64,000 nt of DNA from an uncultured Flavobacteriaceae bacterium (GTDB lineage: Bacteria > Bacteroidota > Bacteroidia > Flavobacteriales > Flavobacteriaceae). This document shows, piece by piece, positions 55,489 through 64,000 of the stretch. Within the stretch, counting starts at the first letter, position 1. Every line of letters begins with the position of its first letter. The translations under genes and the position numbers were made by a program. The stretch covers positions 868,001-932,000 of the forward strand of contig CANNCA010000002.1 of the NCBI GenBank assembly GCA_947503005.1, in the 5' to 3' direction. The notes below the pieces were generated by a model that did not search any database, was not told where the DNA came from, and worked only from the letters and a program-made list of their open reading frames with translations.

Positions 55489-56160
55489 ATGCGAATCGAT
55501 ATCATCACAGTGCTTCCAGAACTATTGAAAAGTCCGTTCGAGGCATCCATCCTTAAAAGGTCTATCGAAAAAGGACTGGTAGAAGTTCATTTTCATAACC
55601 TAAGGGACTATACCGATAAGAGTTACAACCAGGTGGATGATTACCAATTTGGTGGTGGTGCGGGAATGGTCTTAATGATTGAACCTATTGACAAGTGTAT
55701 TACCTCTTTGAAAGCAGAACGTGACTATGACGAAGTCATTTATATGACCCCCGATGGAGAAACGCTTAACCAAAAAATGGCCAACAGCCTTTCATTATTG
55801 GATAATGTTATTATTCTCTGTGGACATTACAAGGGAGTAGACCAACGGGTCAGGGAAGCATTAATCACAAAAGAAATTTCGGTTGGTGATTATGTGCTTT
55901 CAGGAGGTGAACTTGGGGCAGCAATATTATGTGATGCGGTTATACGCCTGATTCCCGGTGTACTGAACAACGAAACATCAGCGCTTACCGATACTTTTCA
56001 AGATAATTTATTGGCACCACCAGTGTACACAAGACCAGCTGAATACAAGGGCATGAAGGTACCCGACGTGCTGTTGAGTGGGAACTTTCCCAAAATCGAA
56101 CAATGGCGCGAGGAACAAGCCCAAAAAAGAACCGAAAAACTTAGACCTGACCTTTTATAG
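55489..56160 (+). CDS. trmD: tRNA (guanine-37-N1)-methyltransferase TrmD
   Basis: 223 residues of SPOUT fold with the trefoil-knot motifs ([36 protein letters not shown]). It methylates G37 of tRNAs next to the anticodon, preventing frameshifts. It has the usual neighbour rplS downstream. Confidence 0.96.
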   Translation: MRIDIITVLPELLKSPFEASILKRSIEKGLVEVHFHNLRDYTDKSYNQVDDYQFGGGAGMVLMIEPIDKCITSLKAERDYDEVIYMTPDGETLNQKMANSLSLLDNVIILCGHYKGVDQRVREALITKEISVGDYVLSGGELGAAILCDAVIRLIPGVLNNETSALTDTFQDNLLAPPVYTRPAEYKGMKVPDVLLSGNFPKIEQWREEQAQKRTEKLRPDLL

Positions 56161-56229
56161 CTGTCGCACTTCAGTAAATACAACCTTAAAAAATTACGCT
56201 AATTCCCTTGTGGGTTTTAAGATATAACC

Positions 56230-56237
56230 TATTTTTG
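56230..56237 (+). promoter_or_regulatory. -7 box upstream of rplS
   Basis: TATTTTTG, a full TAnnTTTG match, with TTG-containing sequence about 20 bp upstream. It would give rplS its own start near 56242 with a leader of about 65 nt. Confidence 0.6.
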
Positions 56238-56306
56238 CACTCTGTTAAATCAACCTCTGACGAAAATCGTGAATGTTGGTCGAAACGTAATCCTAAATTA
56301 AACAAA

Positions 56307-56657
56307 ATGGATTCATTAATAAACTTCGTAGAAAACGAGTTTGTTTCTAAAAAAGAATTTCCAAAATTTTCATCCGGTGACACCATTACGGTGTACTATG
56401 AAATTAAGGAAGGTGAAAAGACACGTACCCAGTTTTTCAAAGGAGTTGTATTGCAAAGAAGAGGTAGTGGCGCGACAGAGACATTTACCATTCGAAAAAT
56501 GTCAGGTACTATTGGTGTTGAACGTATATTTCCTGTAAATATGCCTGCACTTCAAAAAGTAGAAGTAAATAAGAAAGGTAAAGTTCGTAGATCACGTATA
56601 TTCTACTTCAGAGAACTTACCGGTAAAAAAGCGAGAATCAAAGAGGTTCGAAAATAA
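56307..56657 (+). CDS. rplS: Ribosomal protein L19
   Basis: 116 residues from the ATG at 56307 (MDSLINFVENEFV); the longer frame from 56208 runs through the promoter and is not used. Typical L19 motifs FSSGDTITVYYEIKEGEKTR, RRGSGATETFTIRKMS, GVERIFP. Located at the 30S-50S interface. Strong terminator follows. Confidence 0.97.
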   Translation: MDSLINFVENEFVSKKEFPKFSSGDTITVYYEIKEGEKTRTQFFKGVVLQRRGSGATETFTIRKMSGTIGVERIFPVNMPALQKVEVNKKGKVRRSRIFYFRELTGKKARIKEVRK

Positions 56658-56681
56658 AATCGGATACTTTATCCTTATCAA

Positions 56682-56720
56682 AAACCGTTCCTTACCTAAC
56701 ATTAAGGAACGGTTTTTTTA
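56682..56720 (+). terminator. Terminator of rplS
   Basis: A perfect 14-bp stem (56682-56695 with 56704-56717) with an 8-nt loop, then TTTTTTT. Confidence 0.95.
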
Positions 56721-57232
56721 TGAACAATTGTTGATAACAGATGTTCATAGTGTGTTGATTTTTAATTTGTTACAAAATTTCTTCTCTCCGAATTTAATTC
56801 TATATTTAAACATCGTTTGAAGGAAAAATCTTGATAGACTATCTAGAGAGCGGTTATAGAGTTTACGTTCTTTATATTGTTGTTCAACTTTGAAGGTTTT
56901 AATTTTATGCTTCGTCATTTGATTTTTTCCGGAACAGTGAGTAAAAAATTGAAAGGCTGTCGCTTTTCAAAAGTTTTTATGGATATACATTTCATTCACT
57001 ATATGGCTTAGGTCATATACGAATAGAAAAGTAGATTAAGACAACGAAAAGAAACACGCCATAGTTGCTTGGTTTGATAATTAAGAACTATACTGTGATT
57101 CAAACGTTGAAAAAGTGACGCAAATGCAATCAATGGTTGCCGTTCCGTTGCAAAACGAAACAAAAAGTTTGTAAACTTTTTCTAAAAACCCATGTCAATG
57201 TACTTGTACAATGATATGGGTTTTGTTTTTTT
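56721..57232 (+). ncRNA. Non-coding region ending in a strong terminator; candidate ncRNA
   Basis: About 460 bp after rplS have no credible ORF, yet a strong terminator follows at 57185. Some transcript must end there that is neither rplS (already terminated at 56720) nor idh (downstream). Near the 3' end is a hairpin AAAAAGTTT/AAACTTTTT (about 57164-57183). I find no RNase P, tmRNA or tRNA signatures. The 5' end and promoter were not located, so the limits given are outer bounds. Confidence 0.4.
57185..57232 (+). terminator. Strong terminator upstream of idh
   Basis: A 9-bp outer stem AAAACCCAT (57185-57193) with ATGGGTTTT (57216-57224), continued by paired inner bases (TGTAC/GTACA around a TT loop), followed by GTTTTTTT. 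Confidence 0.9.
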
Positions 57233-57303
57233 ACAGATTAGTTTCAAGAACAATAAGGTACGATCAATTCTTTCTTCGCCCTGCTTTCACTGCTATAAAA
57301 TCG

Positions 57304-57311
57304 TATATTTG
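57304..57311 (+). promoter_or_regulatory. -7 box of idh
   Basis: TATATTTG, a full TAnnTTTG match, 30 bp before the idh ATG. No class A or B palindrome precedes it. Confidence 0.65.
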
Positions 57312-57322
57312 CTCCGCTTTAA

Positions 57323-59560
<2,238 letters not shown>

Positions 59561-59586
59561 ATTCATAACGTTCTAAAGGATAGTTT

Positions 59587-59616
59587 TAAGGCCTCTTCCC
59601 TTTGGGAGAGGCCTTA
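59587..59616 (+). terminator. Terminator-like hairpin of idh
   Basis: A stem of about 13 bp (59587-59599 with 59604-59616, including one G-T pair) rich in G/C; the following T-run is short, so efficiency is uncertain. Confidence 0.72.
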
Positions 59617-59686
59617 TTCATTTAAATAAATGTTAACCTACTGTCAAATGCCTTTTTTCTCATTATTTTTATAAAAAATCGCTTCA

Positions 59687-62086
59687 ATGAACCACCGTTA
59701 CCAAACGTTCCTCATCCTTTTATTTTTCTTTTCAATCTTTGGTTTTTCCCAACAAAAATTCACGATTAGTGGAACCATTTCGGAAGCTGCTAGTAACGAA
59801 ACCCTTATAGGGGTAACCATAGCCGTTCCTGAGTTGAAAACCGGAGTTGTGACCAATGAATATGGCTTTTACTCATTAACGCTGCCCGAAGGAGATTACC
59901 GCCTTCAAATAAGCTATTTGGGCTTTAAAGATGTTGTTCAGTCGATTACCTTGGATAGAAGCTTGAAACTAAACATTCAAATGACTGAGGCTGCCGAACA
60001 GCTTGAAGAGGTTGTAGTTACGGAAAATGTAGAACGCATGGATATTCGAAAGCCACAAATGAGCGTGAATACCATGTCTATAGAAACCATAAAGAAAATA
60101 CCGGTAATTCTTGGCGAGGCCGATGTTATCAAATCAATTTTATTACTTCCTGGAGTAACTAATGCAGGTGAAGGAGCCTCAGGATTTAACGTTAGAGGCG
60201 GCGCTGTAGACCAAAATCTGATTTTGTTAGATGAGGCCATTATCTTTAATTCTTCCCATCTTTTTGGCTTCTTTTCGGTATTCAATCCGGATGCCATCAA
60301 AGATATCAAACTATATAAGGGTGGTATTCCAGCTCGATATGGCGGTCGTGTATCATCCGTACTTGATATTTTTCAGAAAGAGGGCAATAGCAAACAGCTT
60401 AAAGTCAATGGAGGTATTGGAGCCGTAGCAAGTCGTTTGCTTGTAGAAGGGCCCATAGTCAAAGACAAAGCAGCATTCTTGATAGGTGGCAGGGGTTCCT
60501 ACGCCCATCTTTTTCTTCCTCTATTTGATCAGGATAATACCGCATATTTTTACGACCTGAACACAAAATTGAACTACAATATCAATGACAAAAACAGTAT
60601 TTATCTATCTGGATACTTTGGCCGGGATGTTTTTGGAATTAGCGATAGTTTTGTAAATACCTATGGCAACTCCGTAGGTAATTTTAGATGGAACCATCTT
60701 TTTTCAGATAAACTCTTTTCAAATCTTTCGCTAATCTATTCCGATTATTATTACGGACTCAAACTTGATTTTGTTGGATTTAATTGGAATTCTGGTATTC
60801 AGAACTTCAATGTTAAATATGACTTGAAACATTATATCAATGATAAGTTACAAATCAATTACGGACTGAATAATATCTACTACAGTTTCAACCCTGGCGA
60901 AATAGAACCCAGTAATTCCGAATCAGGAATTATCGAAGAACGACTGACTAAAAAATATGCCAACGAATTTGCTGCTTACATTGATGTTGAGCATGATATT
61001 ACTGAAAACTTGAGTTTGGGTTATGGTCTTCGTTTTAGCAATTTTATCCGCCTAGGTCAAGATAAAATCAATGTATATGAAAATGACAATCCTGTAGTTT
61101 TTGATCCTTTCTTGTTGATTTATCAAGAAGCAGACCCAATTGGCATAAGCGAACCTGGACGATCAGGAAGTCTGGCGACCTTTAGCAATTTTGAACCCCG
61201 TGTGTCTTTAGCCTACACCATCAACGATAATAGTTCGGTCAAGGCCAGTTATACACGACTTGCGCAGTACTTACACCTTCTATCCAATACAAGCTCCCCC
61301 ACTCCATTGGATGTTTGGACGCCCAGCGGGCCTTTTGTAGAGCCACAACTTTTGGATCAATATGCCCTGGGCTTTTTCAGGAATTTTGATGAAGGACGAT
61401 ACTCCTTGGAAACAGAAGTTTTTTACAAGGATATTCAAAACCGAATTGACTATATCGATGGTGCGAATCTAATCGCGAATGATGCTATTGAAACCGTAAT
61501 CTTAAATGGTGAGGCCCGAGCGTATGGCCTAGAGCTATTGCTCAGAAAGAACGAAGGTAAATTTCAAGGCTGGTTGGCCTATACGCTTTCAAAATCAGAA
61601 CAAAGAACGCCAGGTCGAATTTCCAATGTGGATAATGGTCGGTCTAACCTGGAGACAGGTATCAATTTTGGTGAATGGTACAACACCCCTTATGACAAGA
61701 CCCATGACATTTCCCTATATGGCTCCTATGAATTAAATGACAAATGGAGTTTCAATACGAATTTTATATATCAAACTGGTCAACCTACCAACTACCCTGT
61801 AGGACAATTTGAATTTCAAGGGCTAGCCGTACCATATTACGGACTTAGAAATCAAGAACGCCTACCCGATTATCATAGAATAGATCTTGCAGCAACGTTA
61901 ACACCTCGAAAAAACAAGACTAGAAAAGTAAAAGGGGAATGGGTTTTCAGTATCTATAATGTTTATAACCGCAGAAATGCTGCCTCCATAAATTTCAGAC
62001 GAGATCAAGATACCGGAGTCAATGAAGCAGTGCGGACTTCAATTTTTGGAATTGTGCCAGCGGTAACTTATAATTTTAAGTTTTAG
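59687..62086 (+). CDS. TonB-dependent receptor with carboxypeptidase-like N-domain
   Basis: 799 residues: signal peptide (about 1-22), a beta-sandwich carboxypeptidase-like domain (about 24-110: SGTISEAASNETLIGVTIAVP), a plug domain (about 115-225 with GFNVRGGAVDQNLILLDEA) and a C-terminal beta barrel ending in an aromatic residue (YNFKF). It imports a ligand across the outer membrane with TonB energy. It is followed by two DUF4249 lipoproteins, a common set of unknown substrate. Confidence 0.93.
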   Translation: MNHRYQTFLILLFFFSIFGFSQQKFTISGTISEAASNETLIGVTIAVPELKTGVVTNEYGFYSLTLPEGDYRLQISYLGFKDVVQSITLDRSLKLNIQMTEAAEQLEEVVVTENVERMDIRKPQMSVNTMSIETIKKIPVILGEADVIKSILLLPGVTNAGEGASGFNVRGGAVDQNLILLDEAIIFNSSHLFGFFSVFNPDAIKDIKLYKGGIPARYGGRVSSVLDIFQKEGNSKQLKVNGGIGAVASRLLVEGPIVKDKAAFLIGGRGSYAHLFLPLFDQDNTAYFYDLNTKLNYNINDKNSIYLSGYFGRDVFGISDSFVNTYGNSVGNFRWNHLFSDKLFSNLSLIYSDYYYGLKLDFVGFNWNSGIQNFNVKYDLKHYINDKLQINYGLNNIYYSFNPGEIEPSNSESGIIEERLTKKYANEFAAYIDVEHDITENLSLGYGLRFSNFIRLGQDKINVYENDNPVVFDPFLLIYQEADPIGISEPGRSGSLATFSNFEPRVSLAYTINDNSSVKASYTRLAQYLHLLSNTSSPTPLDVWTPSGPFVEPQLLDQYALGFFRNFDEGRYSLETEVFYKDIQNRIDYIDGANLIANDAIETVILNGEARAYGLELLLRKNEGKFQGWLAYTLSKSEQRTPGRISNVDNGRSNLETGINFGEWYNTPYDKTHDISLYGSYELNDKWSFNTNFIYQTGQPTNYPVGQFEFQGLAVPYYGLRNQERLPDYHRIDLAATLTPRKNKTRKVKGEWVFSIYNVYNRRNAASINFRRDQDTGVNEAVRTSIFGIVPAVTYNFKF

Positions 62087-62089
62087 AAT

Positions 62090-62992
62090 ATGAAATATTG
62101 GTATTTCATTGTATTGATCCTCGTTGCCGGTATTACCTGTTGCGAAGATGTTATCGATGTCGATGTTCCGACGGGCAAAACCCGTTTGATTGTCGATGCG
62201 TTGATACGCGTAGATACTACCCAAGAATTTCTTGGGGTAAAGGTCAAGGTCACTGAAACGAATAACTTTTTTGAAGAAATACCGGTCACTTCCCTTGAAA
62301 GTATCGATATTATAGTAGAAGTAACCAGAGATGACGGGCTAGGTCTTGGAACAGGAGTCTCAAGCCTAATAGATGTTGACACAGGTTCAGGTATTTACAT
62401 CCCTAATCCTTATTTCTCAACAGAGGAGAGAATCAGTACTAGCGCTGTACTACAGGATAATGATGTCCTTTTTACGCTTATTTTAGTGCATAAAGGCAGA
62501 AAATACGCGGCACAAACAAGATACGTACCTTCGACACCGGTACTAAGCTTATCTCAAGGAACGGAAACACTTTTCGACGAAGATGAAACTGAGCTAATTG
62601 TCACCTTTAAGGATGATCCAGAAATTCAAAACTTTTATGTTTTCGATTTTGATTTTGATGAATATCTGGTATCGGAAGACACTTTCTACAACGGCCAAGA
62701 ATTCCAGTTCTCTTACTTTTACGATAAAAACTTAGAACCCGGACAGGAGGTTACGGTAAGTATTCTAGGAGCCGACCGAACATTTTATAATTATATGGAT
62801 GAGCTCATTACACAAAGTGAGGCTCCACAAGGTCCATTTCAAACTCCGGTCGCAACGGTACGGGGCAATGTTTTTGACATCACCGGTTTAGACAATATAA
62901 ACATTGTGGACAACGCTGGACGCCCGAATGATTTCCCAGTAGGTTATTTTGCCATAGTACAGGAATTTAAAAGTACCATCACCATTCAATAA
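62090..62992 (+). CDS. DUF4249 lipoprotein, first of two
   Basis: 300 residues. The signal ends at a lipobox-like GITCC (C17/C18), followed by an acidic EDVIDVDVP stretch and a beta-rich domain. It pairs with the TonB receptor (3-bp gap) and is probably a surface or periplasmic lipoprotein helping ligand capture. About the same length and pattern as the next gene, so the two arose by tandem duplication. Confidence 0.85.
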   Translation: MKYWYFIVLILVAGITCCEDVIDVDVPTGKTRLIVDALIRVDTTQEFLGVKVKVTETNNFFEEIPVTSLESIDIIVEVTRDDGLGLGTGVSSLIDVDTGSGIYIPNPYFSTEERISTSAVLQDNDVLFTLILVHKGRKYAAQTRYVPSTPVLSLSQGTETLFDEDETELIVTFKDDPEIQNFYVFDFDFDEYLVSEDTFYNGQEFQFSYFYDKNLEPGQEVTVSILGADRTFYNYMDELITQSEAPQGPFQTPVATVRGNVFDITGLDNINIVDNAGRPNDFPVGYFAIVQEFKSTITIQ

Positions 62993-63002
62993 ATAGTATA
63001 TA

Positions 63003-63866
63003 ATGATGTTTGATTTGAAAAAATTACTTTTTTTACTACTCCTTGCAAGCCTCACTTTTTCTTGCGAGGATGTCATTGAAGTAGACACACCTATTTCTCC
63101 CCCAAGATTGGCCATTGACGCGCTCGTTAGAGTTGACACAGGTATGGAAACTACCAAAATAACAGTAAAGGCGGGTACAACCAGTTCGTTTTTCTCAGAA
63201 GTCGAACCTACAAGTTTAGATCAAATCGTGGTTAATAATCCTGACTATGTACCTACATCTGCCCTTGATGTACCGTCAATTATTATGACAGAAGTAGCAC
63301 CTGGAGTTTACGAAGGTGAGAAAAATACCAAATTTTTCACGGAAGGTGAACTACAACTTGCTATTGAACATCAGGGCCAGCGTTATTTAGCATTAACCAG
63401 CTATGCACGTTCATCTAGAATTGATGCTATTGAGCAAGGAGACAATAGTCTATTCTCAGAAAATGATAAGGAAATTAAAATTTCTTTTACCGACGATGGG
63501 GAAATAAACAACTTTTATCTTTTCGATTTCGGTAGAGGTGATTATTTGGTGACTGAGGACGAGTTCTACCAAGGTCAGTCGTTTAGCTTCTCTTATTTTA
63601 TTGAAGATGGAGAAGGCAGAAAAGTAGACGTAGCATTGCTAGGGGTTGACGAACCATTCTACAATTACATGAATCAATTAATTGTACAGGCTGGTGGTGA
63701 TCAGGGTCCGTTTCAAACTCCTGCGGCAACGGTTAGAGGTAATATTATCAATATCACTAACATTGACAATATTAATTCATTTGACAATGTAGAAGATTCG
63801 AATAATTTTGCCTTGGGATACTTTGCGGTCTGCGAAACTTATCAAACGAGTATAATTCTTGAATAA
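63003..63866 (+). CDS. DUF4249 lipoprotein, second of two
   Basis: 287 residues; starts MMFDLKK, and the second ATG (63006) is equally possible. Lipobox LTFSC, then EDVIEVDTPISPPRLAIDALVRVDT, closely matching the first copy (EDVIDVDVPTGKTRLIVDALIRVDT). The C-terminal third (FYNYM, QGPFQTP, ATVRGN) is also shared. It belongs to the same operon (10-bp gap). Confidence 0.85.
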   Translation: MMFDLKKLLFLLLLASLTFSCEDVIEVDTPISPPRLAIDALVRVDTGMETTKITVKAGTTSSFFSEVEPTSLDQIVVNNPDYVPTSALDVPSIIMTEVAPGVYEGEKNTKFFTEGELQLAIEHQGQRYLALTSYARSSRIDAIEQGDNSLFSENDKEIKISFTDDGEINNFYLFDFGRGDYLVTEDEFYQGQSFSFSYFIEDGEGRKVDVALLGVDEPFYNYMNQLIVQAGGDQGPFQTPAATVRGNIINITNIDNINSFDNVEDSNNFALGYFAVCETYQTSIILE

Positions 63867-63956
63867 ATAACGCTACACAATATATCACTTTTCAAATAGA
63901 GAACTTGATATTAATATCTTTTAATACCTACTTTTATATCGCTTAGAACATGTATA

Positions 63957-64000
63957 ATGCACACAGACAAAAAATTATTGGCTAAAGGGTTGAAGTTTAT
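63957..64000 (+). CDS. Start of a small protein cut by the window end
   Basis: ATG at 63957 gives 14 codons, MHTDKKLLAKGLKF, before the edge. The start resembles small flavobacterial membrane proteins of the DUF6095 type, but too little is visible to be sure. It lies 90 bp after the second DUF4249 gene. Confidence 0.4.
   Translation, partial: MHTDKKLLAKGLKF

Overview
The window comes from a member of the Bacteroidota, almost certainly family Flavobacteriaceae. The evidence is the A-rich leaders with little Shine-Dalgarno signal, the many TAnnTTTG-type -7 promoter boxes of the Bacteroidota housekeeping sigma factor, a SusC-like TonB receptor with two DUF4249 lipoproteins, a long-form GAPDH, and the chromosomal orders trmD-rplS and prmC/ribD. 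No rRNA, tRNA, CRISPR array or insertion sequence was seen.

Layout. 0-2 kb: a PAS sensor kinase and a response regulator cut by the window edge. 2-7 kb: stress genes (cbpA/cbpM, dps, a ROK kinase, small proteins). 7-18 kb: a sulfide and persulfide oxidation region with a TauE/SafE transporter, persulfide dioxygenase-rhodanese fusion, 1-Cys peroxiredoxin, rhodanese, a human-type SQR, heme lipoproteins, a Crp/Fnr regulator, and a second SQR-like gene with DsrC/TusE-like and DsrE2-like genes. 18-35 kb: pyruvate phosphate dikinase, an RND pump, a PII-like protein, three stress proteins (two USPs, HPF), a MacAB-like ABC exporter and a cluster of 37-codon peptide genes. 36-40 kb: a ligA gene whose 3' part looks replaced. 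40-64 kb: ordinary housekeeping genes (prmC, ribD, dnaA, rsmI, mltG, dapF, degP, gapdh, trmD, rplS, idh) and the TonB/DUF4249 operon.

The main observation is a promoter architecture shared by most genes between 2 and 35 kb. A palindrome, either GTAAC-N4-GTTAC (class A) or ATGAC-N4-GTCAT (class B), sits with its centre exactly 29.5 bp before the first T of a TAnnTTTG/A box. If that T is at -12, the operator is centred at -41.5, the class II activator position of Crp/Fnr proteins. This spacing holds for sulfide genes, chaperones, Dps, HPF, USPs, PPDK, TolC and the Crp/Fnr gene itself, and three class B operators appear to serve divergent pairs. The window therefore looks like a stress/sulfide (probably low-oxygen or redox) regulon that carries one of its own regulators and a candidate regulated small RNA.

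Two other candidates for undescribed biology stand out. One is a run of three nearly identical 37-residue peptide genes plus a divergent fourth (33433-34103), whose codon changes show selection on the protein. The other is a roughly 2.2-kb AT-rich islet (about 36464-38640) that appears to have replaced the 3' part of ligA with a version carrying a large internal insertion. It brought an exonuclease-BRCT gene and left the displaced last 49 codons of the old ligA at its far end.
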